DNA of 64,000 nt from Thermatribacter velox (GTDB lineage: Bacteria; Atribacterota; Atribacteria; Atribacterales; Thermatribacteraceae), in the NCBI RefSeq assembly GCF_038396615.1, contig NZ_CP121689.1:310001-374000 (forward strand), read 5' to 3'. Made by a program: the position numbers and the translations under genes. This document shows positions 45,076-53,501 of the stretch, one piece after another. The number at the start of each line of letters is the position of its first letter. Position 1 is the first letter of the stretch. The notes under the pieces are model-generated. The model searched no databases and had not been told where the DNA came from. It was given only the letters and a program-made list of their open reading frames with translations.

Positions 45076-45099
45076 TTCCACTTCCTCCTTTCGGATTTT

Positions 45100-46305
45100 T
45101 TAAATGGACACCTGTTTTATCATTTTACCAAACCTATTTCCCAGTTCTTCTACTTTCTGAAATTCCTGAATAGTAGGATTTCCTTTGAATTCCAGACTAT
45201 CTATCATTTCCCAGTTCAAGTCAGCACACCACTTCTCTAACTCCCGTTTAGCTCCTCCAGACCAGGCAAAACTGCCCAGGTAGACCACTTTTTTGCCAGC
45301 TATCCCCTTCCGTTTAGCGAGGTCCAGAAGGTGTGCAAGGGGAGGAAATAAACCGGTTTCGTAGGTGGGTACCGCTACAGCGACCCCGCGATTCTGCCAT
45401 AGGGTTTTGAGGATATAGCTGGGATGAATTTTCCGTACGTCGAAAACTTCAAATGGAACTTCACTTTTCAGCAGTCCCTGCATGAAGGTTTCGGTTGCTT
45501 TTTCGGTGGCCCCGTACATGGTTCCATAAAGCAGAGTGACGCCTGCTTCGCCGCCAGTAGTCTGGAAATCGGCCCACTTCTGGTACAGTTCCACAATTTG
45601 CTGAGGATTGCCTCTCCAAATCAAACCATGGGAAGGGGCTACCACGTTGGGCTTGATGTCGGACAGTTTGGCAATGGCTTTTTTGACCATAGCGCTGAAT
45701 TTGGCAACAATGTTTGCATAGTAGCGCAGGGCTTCGTCGATGTAGAAATCCAGATTTTGGCACTGGTCATCAAAGATTGTTCCCTTCAGAGCACCATAGC
45801 CCCCAAAGGCATCGCAGGAAAAAAGAATGCCGAAAGATTGTTCGAAAGTTACCATAGTTTCTGGCCAGTGCACAAAGGGGATGAAAAAAAACTGCAATTT
45901 TTTGGTGCCCAAGGACAGCTCATCGCCGTCTTGAACAGTTTGTATTCCTTTTTCAAGGTGGTAGAAAGCCTGTATCATTGGCTGAGCCTGAGGCGTGCAG
46001 AGAATGGTTGCTTGTGGTGCTACTTCTCGCAAGAGACTCAGGGTTCCGCTATGGTCTGGTTCCATGTGATTGACCACAATGTAATGGAGATCTCGGGGTT
46101 CTATGACCTGTTTTATTTGATAAAGGAACTCATCAAAATAGGAAGACTTTACCAGATCTATGAGAACGTTTTTCTGATCTTTGAGAAGATAGGAGTTGTA
46201 GGATACACCTTTTTCACTTACTGGCCACAGGCCTTCAAAAAGCTCCGTGTTATAGTCGTTTACACCTATCCAGAAGACGTTAGGGGCAATTTCAATCCTG
46301 GGCAC
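45100..46305 (-). CDS. flavodiiron protein (A-type flavoprotein, FprA family)
   Basis: A 401-residue enzyme that reduces oxygen to water, or nitric oxide to nitrous oxide. The N-terminal metallo-beta-lactamase-like domain has the diiron motif HMEPDHSG, and further His/Asp ligands are in SCDAFGGYGA and PSHGLIW. The C-terminal flavodoxin domain begins LLYGTMYGAT. The GTG at 46305, 8 bases after GGAGGAG, is the supported start; the open frame upstream overlaps the divergent SDR gene. There is no rubredoxin domain, so electrons come from a separate carrier. Confidence 0.95.
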   Translation of the reverse strand: MPRIEIAPNVFWIGVNDYNTELFEGLWPVSEKGVSYNSYLLKDQKNVLIDLVKSSYFDEFLYQIKQVIEPRDLHYIVVNHMEPDHSGTLSLLREVAPQATILCTPQAQPMIQAFYHLEKGIQTVQDGDELSLGTKKLQFFFIPFVHWPETMVTFEQSFGILFSCDAFGGYGALKGTIFDDQCQNLDFYIDEALRYYANIVAKFSAMVKKAIAKLSDIKPNVVAPSHGLIWRGNPQQIVELYQKWADFQTTGGEAGVTLLYGTMYGATEKATETFMQGLLKSEVPFEVFDVRKIHPSYILKTLWQNRGVAVAVPTYETGLFPPLAHLLDLAKRKGIAGKKVVYLGSFAWSGGAKRELEKWCADLNWEMIDSLEFKGNPTIQEFQKVEELGNRFGKMIKQVSI

Positions 46306-46425
46306 TTCTTTGCTCCTCCTTTCCCAAACAAGACCAATTATTGCGTATTTTAATGTAAACTTATTACTGAGGTTGTTTATTCCTGGTAGAGTTGAGAACA
46401 AAATGGCTTTTGGGGAGGTTTTGCA

Positions 46426-47157
46426 ATGGAGGGAGTGGAGTGGAGAGATAAAGTGGCTGTGGTGACTGGAGCAAGCCGTGGTATAGGACGGGCCATTGCA
46501 GAGCTTTTTGCCCGTCAGGGTCTGCGTCTTACCCTGGTTGCACGTTCTCAGGACGCCTTGCTCGCTTTTTGCACAGAACATACTCTTTCTGAAGCAAGGG
46601 CCCTGATTTGCGCTGGGGATTTGAGCGATCCTTTCTTTCCGCAAAAGGTGGTCGAGCAAACTGTGGAGCACTTTGGTCAACTCGATGTTATTGTCAACAA
46701 TGCTGGAATAGCTTTTCCCGCCTCTTTGGAAGAGACCACTCTCGAGCAGTGGGATTTGCAAATGGCGGTTAATGTGCGGGCTCCATTTTTAATCTGTAAG
46801 GCAGCGCTTCCCTACCTTCGTCGTTCGCAGGTGCCTACCATTGTGAACATTGCTTCGGTGGTTGCCTACAAAGGCTATGTAAACCAGGGGGCTTATACGG
46901 CTTCCAAACACGCCCTGCTTGGCTTTAGCAAGGTTCTGGCGCGGGAAGTTCATAAAGACGGGATTCGAGTTCACGTGGTTTCTCCAGGTGGTGTGGCTAC
47001 AGAGATGATTACCTCCATGCGTCCGGACCTGGATCCTTCAATTTTGGTTCCTCCCCGGGAGATTGCTGAAATTGTGTGGTTTTTGATTAGCAAGCGAGGC
47101 AATGCGGTTATTGATGAGGTGTCAGTGCGCAGGTTTTCTAAGGAACCCTGGATATAA
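46426..47157 (+). CDS. short-chain dehydrogenase/reductase
   Basis: A 243-residue SDR with the nucleotide motif TGASRGIG, NNAGIA, the active-site Ser in NIASVVAY and YxxxK in YTASK. It is 14 bp upstream of the fuculokinase gene in the same transcription unit, so it may act on a sugar or on lactaldehyde. The short C-terminal tail shows no targeting motif. Confidence 0.9.
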   Translation: MEGVEWRDKVAVVTGASRGIGRAIAELFARQGLRLTLVARSQDALLAFCTEHTLSEARALICAGDLSDPFFPQKVVEQTVEHFGQLDVIVNNAGIAFPASLEETTLEQWDLQMAVNVRAPFLICKAALPYLRRSQVPTIVNIASVVAYKGYVNQGAYTASKHALLGFSKVLAREVHKDGIRVHVVSPGGVATEMITSMRPDLDPSILVPPREIAEIVWFLISKRGNAVIDEVSVRRFSKEPWI

Positions 47158-47171
47158 AGGAGGTTAGTTGC

Positions 47172-48680
47172 ATGCAAGCTCAGTATTTTCTGATTCTCGA
47201 TTGTGGCGCGACCAGTCTCCGTGCTGTGGCTATCAGCGAAGAGGGCAAAATTCTTTCCGTGGCTTCTTTTCCCAATGCTCCCCGCCCTCAAGAGGAAAAT
47301 CCTGAATTTTTGATATGGGATATTGAGGAAATGTGGGACATTTTCTGCAAAGCCATTCGCAAGGTTGTAGGGGAAGTTGGCAAGGGAGTTAGAGCAGTTG
47401 CAGTAACCACCTTTGGAGCTGACGGAGCCCCGGTCAAAAAAGACGGTACCCTGACTTATCCGGTCATTTCCTGGCAGTGTAGTCGTACTTCTTCCTGGGT
47501 GACCAGGATAGAGCAGCTGATAAATCCCTGGGAGGCTTTTGAAATCACTGGTTATCAGGTTTTGCCTTTCAATACCCTTTTGAAGTTTCTCTGGCTCAAG
47601 GAAAATGCCCCACAAGCTCTGGAGGAAGCTGATACTTTTTTGATGATGCCAGGTCTTTTGAGTTTTCGGTTGTGTGGGGAAATGTTTCTGGATTTTACTT
47701 CTGCTTCGACCTCAATGCTTCTTGATCTTCAGGAAAGAAAGTGGTCGTCGAGATTACTGGATTTGGTAGGGCTTGACCCAGGATTTTTCCCGCCTCTTGT
47801 TTATCCGGGAGAAGTGATTGGAAAGATTCATGATAAAGCCAGCCAGGAAACTCAAATACCGGTGGGTACCCCGGTTGTTGTATGCGGTCATGATACGCAA
47901 TTTGCGCTGGTAGGTTCATTAGCTGGCGAGGAAGATTTGATTCTGAGTTCGGGCACCTGGGAGATAGCGGCTTTCCGCTCCAAGAAATATCTGGCTTCTC
48001 GCAAAGCTTTTGAGCTGGGCATGCTGATAGAACTTGATGCCGAGGATGGATACTGGAATCCCCAGATGCTGATGATTGCTGGGGGAGTTGTGGAATGGGT
48101 GAGAAGAAATCTTTTCTCGGATGTGAAAGACGACCCCCAGATCTACCAGATTATGATTCAGGATGCGCTTAGTGTCCCTCCCGGGAGCAATGGAGTGGTG
48201 GTGGTTCCTTCTTTCATGCCTTCTGGACCCAACAAGCCCCAGGGTACAGAAGGCACCGTTCTTGGTTTGGGATTAACTTCGAGCCGGGCTCAGCTTTTCC
48301 GGGCCACGCTGGAAGGCTTATCTTTCCAGTTGCGACAGGCCAAGGAAGCAATTGAAGAAGTGTATCACTTTTCACCTCGTGGTCTGAGAGTGGTTGGTGG
48401 GGGCGCCAGGAATGAGTTGTGGAACCGAATTCGAGCGGATGTTTTAAACCTGCCAGTTACTACTACTTCTTGCGAGGAAGCCACGGTTCTGGGGGCATCT
48501 CTTTTCTGCAAAATAGGAGTTGGCGATGCAAAGAACCTATCGGAAGCTAAAGAGACGGTTAAAGTAGAGACCAGATGTTTCAATCCCTCTCCTGCGGCAG
48601 GCCTTTATGAAGAGTTTTATCGAGAATATCAGAAAGTGCCCTACTTTCTTGCTCCCTTTTACAAGAGGCGCAAAAAGTGA
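47172..48680 (+). CDS. fucK: L-fuculokinase (FGGY family)
   Basis: A 502-residue FGGY carbohydrate kinase. From memory the match to E. coli FucK is close throughout: LDCGATSLRA, AVTTFGADGA, PVISWQC, LPFNTLLKFLWLKEN, GHDTQFAL and LSSGTWE. FucK phosphorylates L-fuculose at C1; rhamnulose or another deoxyketose is also possible. No isomerase or aldolase gene (FucI, FucA) accompanies it here, only an SDR gene upstream. A strong bidirectional terminator follows the stop codon. Confidence 0.88.
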   Translation: MQAQYFLILDCGATSLRAVAISEEGKILSVASFPNAPRPQEENPEFLIWDIEEMWDIFCKAIRKVVGEVGKGVRAVAVTTFGADGAPVKKDGTLTYPVISWQCSRTSSWVTRIEQLINPWEAFEITGYQVLPFNTLLKFLWLKENAPQALEEADTFLMMPGLLSFRLCGEMFLDFTSASTSMLLDLQERKWSSRLLDLVGLDPGFFPPLVYPGEVIGKIHDKASQETQIPVGTPVVVCGHDTQFALVGSLAGEEDLILSSGTWEIAAFRSKKYLASRKAFELGMLIELDAEDGYWNPQMLMIAGGVVEWVRRNLFSDVKDDPQIYQIMIQDALSVPPGSNGVVVVPSFMPSGPNKPQGTEGTVLGLGLTSSRAQLFRATLEGLSFQLRQAKEAIEEVYHFSPRGLRVVGGGARNELWNRIRADVLNLPVTTTSCEEATVLGASLFCKIGVGDAKNLSEAKETVKVETRCFNPSPAAGLYEEFYREYQKVPYFLAPFYKRRKK

Positions 48681-48686
48681 GTTGAT

Positions 48687-48724
48687 ACAGAGTAGCTGGT
48701 GTTTTGAAACACCAGCTACTCTGT
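48687..48724. terminator. 18-bp perfect inverted repeat, bidirectional terminator
   Basis: ACAGAGTAGCTGGTGTTT (48687-48704) is the exact reverse complement of 48707-48724, with only two bases between. The stop codon of the convergent minus-strand gene lies inside it. Either strand would form a stable hairpin with a TTTTGAAA tip. Confidence 0.85.
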
Positions 48725-49144
48725 GAGGTAGGTTCTGAGTATTTGTTCTACTTTTTCAATGATTTCGTGGCATTTATCTCTCAAGTTTTTCTCTCGATAT
48801 TCACGCAAGCCTTCTTCGGTGTTGAGGGCCACTCCAATAAGGTCTATACAGTTAAGCGAACCCAGCTCTTTTTCCACATCCTGCAAGAATTTTTCAGTTT
48901 TGAGATAAAGCTGATCCCGGGTGTGTTTATCCTGAGGAGAGGTTCTTCCATATTTTATACCCAGTGCCATAACTGCTCCGGTTATCGCACCGCATATTCT
49001 CCCAGTGTGCCCTATTCCTCCTCCAAAACCGGTGGCTATTTTGGGGATGAGTTCGCTTTTTACTCCCAAAAGTTCACTCGCTCCCAGCAGTACTGACTCA
49101 CAGCAATTGAAGCCCAGATCATGGTAATCTCCAGCGTTTTTCAT
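48716..49144 (-). CDS. C_GCAxxG_C_C family protein
   Basis: A 142-residue protein with the family pattern: CC in GFNCCES, then GGGIGHTGRICGAITGA (GCAxxG-type loop), and a later Cys pair (NCIDLIG, DKCHEII). The family is thought to be a redox or metal protein of anaerobes; function unknown. It lies 12 bp downstream of the acetate-kinase-like gene on the same strand, behind AAGGAGGG. Confidence 0.88.
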   Translation of the reverse strand: MKNAGDYHDLGFNCCESVLLGASELLGVKSELIPKIATGFGGGIGHTGRICGAITGAVMALGIKYGRTSPQDKHTRDQLYLKTEKFLQDVEKELGSLNCIDLIGVALNTEEGLREYREKNLRDKCHEIIEKVEQILRTYLTE

Positions 49145-49156
49145 GGCTTTCCCTCC

Positions 49157-50359
49157 TTATTTTTGTTGTTTTAACAGGTGATACACTTCTCTGGCTACCA
49201 TCAATTCTTCATTGGTGGGAATAACCCACACCTCAACCTTACTATCTGGCGAACTGATTTTTCTCTCCTGGCCGACCGTTTGCTGATTTTTCTCGTGGTC
49301 GATGGCAATTCCCAGCGCATCGAGATTTGAAGCGATACGTTCTCTAATTGAGGGAGCATTTTCACCAATTCCTCCGGTGAAAACCAGTGCGTCAACGCCG
49401 TTCATGAGTGCAAAGAAAGCACCAATGTACTTTTTTACCTGGTACACAAACACTTCTATAGCCAATTCGGCTCTCTTATCCTTTTCTTCGGTGGCAAGTT
49501 TTTCCAGTTCCCACATTTCTGCAGATTTACCAGAGATGGCCAAAAGCCCGGATTTTCGGGTCAAAAGCTGGTCGATTTCTTGAGGAGTGAAGCCCTCTTT
49601 TTCCTGCAAGAAGGTGATGACCTGGGGGTCGAAGTCTCCAGGACGGGTTGACATGATGGTTCCTGATTGGGGCGTAAAACCGCTTGATATATCAAAAGAT
49701 TTGCCGTCTTTGATGGCGCAGACGCTGCAGCCACTCCCCAGATGGCAGGAGATAACTTTTTTGCTGAAAGTGGTAAGCGCTTGAATCCTTTCTGCAATGT
49801 AGCGATGGGAGTTGCCATGAAAGCCAAGTTTTTCTATTCCGTGCTTTTGGCACAGCTCCCAGGGAAGGCCGTACGCCCGATGGGCTTCTGGAATGCTCCT
49901 GTGGAAACTGGTTTCAAAGACTCCTACCAGAGGAGTCTGGGGCAAAATTTTTCTGAAAATTTCTATAGCCAACAGTGCCGGGGGATTGTGGACCATGGTT
50001 ACTGAGGAATAGTTCTGTAAAGCTTCAATGACTTTCTGGTCAATGAGGCAGGTCGAAGTGAATTCTTTACCTGCGTTGATAAGCTTTATGCCTACTGCTT
50101 CCAGAGCAGAGATGTCCTGAATAGCACTTTGTGGAGAGCCGAGTTCTTCCACAATGAACCTCAGTCCTTTTTCATGATCCGCATGGGGAATTTCTTTTCT
50201 AACGGTTTTGCCATCAGGAGTTTTCTGCTCCAGGTGAGCATCTTCTCGGTAAAGACGCTTCAAATTACCCTTAAGAAGAGAGCGAAAACTGTTTTCCCGG
50301 ATATCAAAGACTTCGTATTTGATAGAAGAACCACCGCTATTCACTGCCATGATGAGCAT
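49157..50359 (-). CDS. acetate/propionate kinase family protein with altered active site
   Basis: A 400-residue ASKHA-fold acyl kinase, aligned by eye with Methanosarcina acetate kinase throughout (AVNSGGSSIK, VHNPPA, GFHGNSH, HLGSGCSVCAI, TRPGDFDP, FTGGIGEN, PTNEEL). Three positions essential in true acetate kinases differ. VGHRVVHGG is VGIKLINAG (Arg91 to Lys), VFDTAFH is VFETSFH (Asp148 to Glu), and the N-terminal NxGSSS is NSGGSS. Arg241 and Glu384 equivalents are kept. It may use a different acyl phosphate or be slow. The ATG at 50359 has GCGAGG upstream. No phosphotransacetylase gene is near. Confidence 0.85.
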   Translation of the reverse strand: MLIMAVNSGGSSIKYEVFDIRENSFRSLLKGNLKRLYREDAHLEQKTPDGKTVRKEIPHADHEKGLRFIVEELGSPQSAIQDISALEAVGIKLINAGKEFTSTCLIDQKVIEALQNYSSVTMVHNPPALLAIEIFRKILPQTPLVGVFETSFHRSIPEAHRAYGLPWELCQKHGIEKLGFHGNSHRYIAERIQALTTFSKKVISCHLGSGCSVCAIKDGKSFDISSGFTPQSGTIMSTRPGDFDPQVITFLQEKEGFTPQEIDQLLTRKSGLLAISGKSAEMWELEKLATEEKDKRAELAIEVFVYQVKKYIGAFFALMNGVDALVFTGGIGENAPSIRERIASNLDALGIAIDHEKNQQTVGQERKISSPDSKVEVWVIPTNEELMVAREVYHLLKQQK

Positions 50360-51284
50360 TGTTTTCCTCGCTCCTTTCTTTTTGAGAGTCGAGTCTTTCC
50401 ATAAGGCGGCAGAAGGAGCACACCTCAAGCGTGGTGGGCATGCCACACCGTGAACACTCACCAAGTTCTACTTTTTCCTGATTGCTGGCAAAATACCTAT
50501 CTCTCCGTTCCAAAAAACCCAGTAAAAACATGTGCTTGGTGCCCGGAGATTTCTCCTCCAGAAAATCAAGAGCTTCCTTGTAGTGGAAGCTTTTTGCTCT
50601 TTTGGAAAGGGGGCAACGCTCTGCTATGAAAGGAATGTCGTGGAGTCTGGCATACCAGCGTATTTCTTCCTCAGTCAGTGTGTAAAAGGGCTTTACTTTG
50701 CGTACCATTTTAGGATGAGGGCTGGGTAAAACTGGACTTTGGTGAGCTAAATAGCCATCCTGCCAGTGCAGGATGTTACCGAGCAAGGTTGCTGCTTCAT
50801 CGTCAAGATTATGCCCGGTGGCGTAAACCGAGAAATGGTTGTCCCAGGCGTAACGATTGAGCAGGTGCCTTTTAATCATTCCACATACTGAGCAGGAGGG
50901 GCGATTGCGCACTTTTTTAGTCACTTCCGGGATTGAATAGTTGATTAAAGATTTTACCTCGATGACTTCAAGTGGAAGCTGGTGTTGTTTTGAAAACCCT
51001 TCCACTATTTCTCTGGAACGCAGGGAATACTCTCCCATGCCCAGGTCAAAGTGAACAGCCTGCGCCTTATAGCCTGCCTGGTGTAGATAGAACCAGAGAC
51101 TCATACTGTCTTTACCTCCAGATACTCCAAGCAGTACTGGTTCTTCCCTGCTGAACATGCGGTTTTTCTTTATGGCCTGTTCAACCTGGCGGCTGAAGAA
51201 AATGTCGAAACATTCAGGACAAAAGGAGGAGTTGTGCCTTTTCAGTTTCATCACTGCTTCCTGCTTGCATCGAGTACACTTCAA
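50337..51284 (-). CDS. TtuA/Ncs6-like tRNA 2-thiolation enzyme
   Basis: A 315-residue PP-loop ATPase of the TtuA/TtcA superfamily. It has an N-terminal zinc knuckle (KCTRC ... FCPEC), the ATP loop GVSGGKDS, the cluster-binding CSVC plus a later Cys (ERCPLSKRAK), and a C-terminal zinc knuckle (CSRC ... CSFC). TtuA makes 2-thio-ribothymidine 54 in thermophile tRNA, which raises heat stability; Ncs6 acts on wobble uridine. The TTG at 51284, 8 bases after GGAGGTG, is favoured over the GTG at 51293. It overlaps the kinase gene by 23 bp. Confidence 0.85.
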   Translation of the reverse strand: MKCTRCKQEAVMKLKRHNSSFCPECFDIFFSRQVEQAIKKNRMFSREEPVLLGVSGGKDSMSLWFYLHQAGYKAQAVHFDLGMGEYSLRSREIVEGFSKQHQLPLEVIEVKSLINYSIPEVTKKVRNRPSCSVCGMIKRHLLNRYAWDNHFSVYATGHNLDDEAATLLGNILHWQDGYLAHQSPVLPSPHPKMVRKVKPFYTLTEEEIRWYARLHDIPFIAERCPLSKRAKSFHYKEALDFLEEKSPGTKHMFLLGFLERRDRYFASNQEKVELGECSRCGMPTTLEVCSFCRLMERLDSQKERSEENNAHHGSE

Positions 51285-51396
51285 AAGATTCACCTCCTCT
51301 GTTGCACCAATCTACCACAAAGTTCGGCTTTTTCAAAATGGTTGCTTTCTCCAATCAGAAGCATTAACATTTTACAAAGGGCAGGAGGTGGTAAAT

Positions 51397-51744
51397 GTGC
51401 GTTTTGGAGAGTTATTGCAAAAGGACGCCCCGGGCTGGGAAAAGCATCTCCCTGCGGTGGAGATCGAGAAGTGTGATCAGTGTAGTTGCCCCATAGTTAA
51501 GGTAACCGTAGGCAAAGAAACTCCCCACCCCAACACCCTGGAGCACTATATAACCTGTGTTCAGCTTTTAGGGGTACACAAAAGAAACAGACAGCTTTCT
51601 CACATTGCCACTTTTAATTTCACACCGACCATTAGCTTTCCTGTAGTTAGCGTCCATGTCAACATAGATGAATTTTCAGGCATTTTTGTACTCGTTTTTT
51701 GCAATATTCATGGGGGATGGGAAGAATTTGTGGCACTTGAGTAG
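51397..51744 (+). CDS. superoxide reductase (neelaredoxin class)
   Basis: A 115-residue one-iron superoxide reductase. The Fe site pattern is visible: Glu/His in GWEKHLPA, His in ETPHPNTLEHYITC, and the Cys/His pair in CNIHGGWE. It reduces superoxide to peroxide without making oxygen, an anaerobe strategy, and needs a peroxidase such as the Prx6 or rubrerythrin-type enzymes. The GTG at 51397 with AGGAGG upstream is the start; the longer frame upstream runs antisense through ttuA. It lacks the N-terminal desulforedoxin domain. Confidence 0.93.
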   Translation: MRFGELLQKDAPGWEKHLPAVEIEKCDQCSCPIVKVTVGKETPHPNTLEHYITCVQLLGVHKRNRQLSHIATFNFTPTISFPVVSVHVNIDEFSGIFVLVFCNIHGGWEEFVALE

Positions 51745-51825
51745 TTTGAGTTGCTTGTGTGTAGTGGAGAAAAGGTTGCTAAAGCAGCATATTTTAGAGG
51801 AGTTTATACCGTTAATTATTCGTAG

Positions 51826-52180
51826 GATTCGGAAATATCCATTACACATTGTCTTCTCCTTGGTGATGCATTTTTCAAGTTAGCGTGGATAAAAAGACTT
51901 TACCATCTCAGTGGGATAAGATAAGCGTATTATTTGTGGATGAGGAACAAAGTAAATATCACAAAATCGGGAAGTCCACCAGGATAGAGCCAGAGAAGAG
52001 TCCTTCAGGGTAATGCGTAGAAATGGCCCAAAAAGCATCCGGTTTCCTTTTGACAATTGGCAATGTGGACTTCCAAAGAACCTGCTACCAGCACTTCCTG
52101 GATAAACGAGGCTCAAAGAAGCGAAGTCAGAGAAGGGAAGAGTTAGAATTGAGGCTCTGAAATGAATCGACGCTATCATC
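51826..52180. repeat. direct repeat copy 1, about 350 bp, decayed coding-like
   Basis: The sequence matches 55043-55396 in the same orientation with many single-base changes and a few small gaps. In one frame both copies stay open over about 43 codons (from 51894: VDKKTLPSQWDKISVLFVDEE, then QSKYHKIGKS). In copy 1 the same frame reopens after a stop (CVEMAQKASGFLLTIGNVDFQ, then RTCYQHFLDKRGSKKRSQRRE). Copy 2 keeps similar peptides but needs a frameshift. This looks like two old copies of a dead gene or mobile element; no family is recognised. The rest of 51745-52267 holds only the dyad at 52220-52256. Confidence 0.8.
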
Positions 52181-52219
52181 AGGGTAAGCCTTTACCTTTT
52201 TGGTGCTTCATGATAAGCT

Positions 52220-52256
52220 ATTCGTGATTTGAATAATTTTTATTCATAATACGAAT
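52220..52256. promoter_or_regulatory. 17-bp near-perfect dyad upstream of the first DUF4143 ATPase
   Basis: Arms 52220-52236 and 52240-52256 match at 14 of 17 positions, with outer half-sites ATTCGT and ACGAAT. The dyad ends 11 bp before the start codon, so a bound protein would block transcription or translation. The same ATTCGT half-site recurs at 54939, upstream of the second ATPase. Confidence 0.6.
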
Positions 52257-52267
52257 GGAGTTAGAGT

Positions 52268-53428
52268 ATGTATGTTCATAGGTGGGTAGAAGAGAGAGCA
52301 AAGAATTTGCTGCAGCAGTTTCAGGTTGTAGTTGTGGTAGGTGCCAGACAGGTCGGAAAAACCACAATGATTAAAAATCTTTTTCCTGATGCGTACTACC
52401 TTAATTTCGATGATGTCTATACGCTTCACCTGGCGCGTGAAGATCCAAAAGCCGTGATACCGGATTCAGAGATGGTGTTAATCGACGAGGTTCAAAGATT
52501 GCCCGATATACTCCTTGTTGTAAAGGAAATTGTTGATTCCGAGAGAGATCGTCGTTTTGTTCTGACGGGGTCTTCTGCTCTCTTGCTGTCAAAAGAAATT
52601 TCAGAAAGTCTTGCCGGTAGAGCAGTTTATTTGAAACTCTATCCATTTTCTATAGGAGAAGTAGTAGAAAGAGGTCCTACACTTTCATATCTGCTAAAGG
52701 GAGAAATTCTGGACGTAAAGCCACCGGATTTTGATTTAAGAGAAGTTTTCGCCAGAGGATTGTTTCCCCGGGCGTTCTTCATGGAGAAAAACTGGCGTGA
52801 GTGGTATGCGACATACGTTTCTACATATATGGAGAAAGAATTCAGAACTCTCCAGGGGGTGATCGATCTTTCGGCTTTCGCCTCGTTCCTCGTCGAAAGT
52901 TTTTCCACAATCTCTTCCCTTTTGAACGAGACAGAGATAGCAAAGCACATAGGCATATCACAAGCAACCGTGTACCGGTACCTATCTGTTATGGAGAGCC
53001 TAATGGTTATGGAAAAGATTACGCGATATGGTTCGTTGAGAAAGAGTTTGCGAAAGAGGAAAAAAGTTTATGTTATAGATTCTGCACTGGTAAGACATTT
53101 TCTCAAGATAGATCCAGAAAGGGAATGGTTTGGGAAACTTCTGGAAAATTTCGTTTATTACCAGCTCAAAATACAGGCTGATCTCTTTGACGCACAGATA
53201 TTTTATCTCAGAGAGAAAAATTTCGATTTAGATTTTGTCGTTACTCTGAATAAAGAAGTAGCCCTTTTTGAGGTAAAGGCATCAGACAAACCTTCTTTGA
53301 GCGACATCAAAAAGATAGTATCAGCAAAAAAAGAGTTAAATGCGAATGTTGCATATATCGTTTGCCCATCGGAGAAGGTCATTCAATTAGCAAGGGGAGT
53401 TTATATCCTGCCCTGGTACTACATTTGA
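52268..53428 (+). CDS. AAA-type ATPase with DUF4143 C-terminal domain
   Basis: A 386-residue ATPase. Walker A is GARQVGKTT (residues about 25-33), Walker B MVLIDEVQRLPD, and the sensor segment LTGSSALLL. A winged-helix-like middle (EIAKHIGISQATVYRYL) is followed by a DUF4143 C-terminus with a PD-(D/E)xK-like pattern: DLDFVV, then FEVKAS. Such proteins are abundant and mobile in thermophilic and archaeal genomes; their function is unproven. It converges with a second, different ATPase 73 bp away, and both sit between direct repeats. AGA codons are frequent, which may indicate transfer. Confidence 0.9.
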   Translation: MYVHRWVEERAKNLLQQFQVVVVVGARQVGKTTMIKNLFPDAYYLNFDDVYTLHLAREDPKAVIPDSEMVLIDEVQRLPDILLVVKEIVDSERDRRFVLTGSSALLLSKEISESLAGRAVYLKLYPFSIGEVVERGPTLSYLLKGEILDVKPPDFDLREVFARGLFPRAFFMEKNWREWYATYVSTYMEKEFRTLQGVIDLSAFASFLVESFSTISSLLNETEIAKHIGISQATVYRYLSVMESLMVMEKITRYGSLRKSLRKRKKVYVIDSALVRHFLKIDPEREWFGKLLENFVYYQLKIQADLFDAQIFYLREKNFDLDFVVTLNKEVALFEVKASDKPSLSDIKKIVSAKKELNANVAYIVCPSEKVIQLARGVYILPWYYI

Positions 53429-53501
53429 TCGTTGAAGACTATAAATTTGTTTTATCGCTTTGGAAGCTTCCGGTTCACAAAGAGAAATAAAGCGCAATAA
53501 T

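Noticed and set aside
45424-46353. 309-codon open frame on the plus strand
   Set aside because: It runs antisense through the flavodiiron gene, whose diiron and flavodoxin motifs are unmistakable; the plus frame shows no recognisable domain.
46306-46761. Upstream extension of the flavodiiron reading frame
   Set aside because: The extra 150 codons overlap the divergent SDR gene and precede a good ribosome site and GTG at 46305 where the family's N-terminus begins.
51157-51396. N-terminal extension of superoxide reductase
   Set aside because: It is antisense to the start of the ttuA-like gene; the protein fits the family only from the GTG at 51397, which has its own ribosome site.
51880-52179. 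99-codon minus-strand frame inside repeat copy 1
   Set aside because: The matching strand of copy 2 has an early stop, and the plus-strand frame is the one partly conserved between copies.
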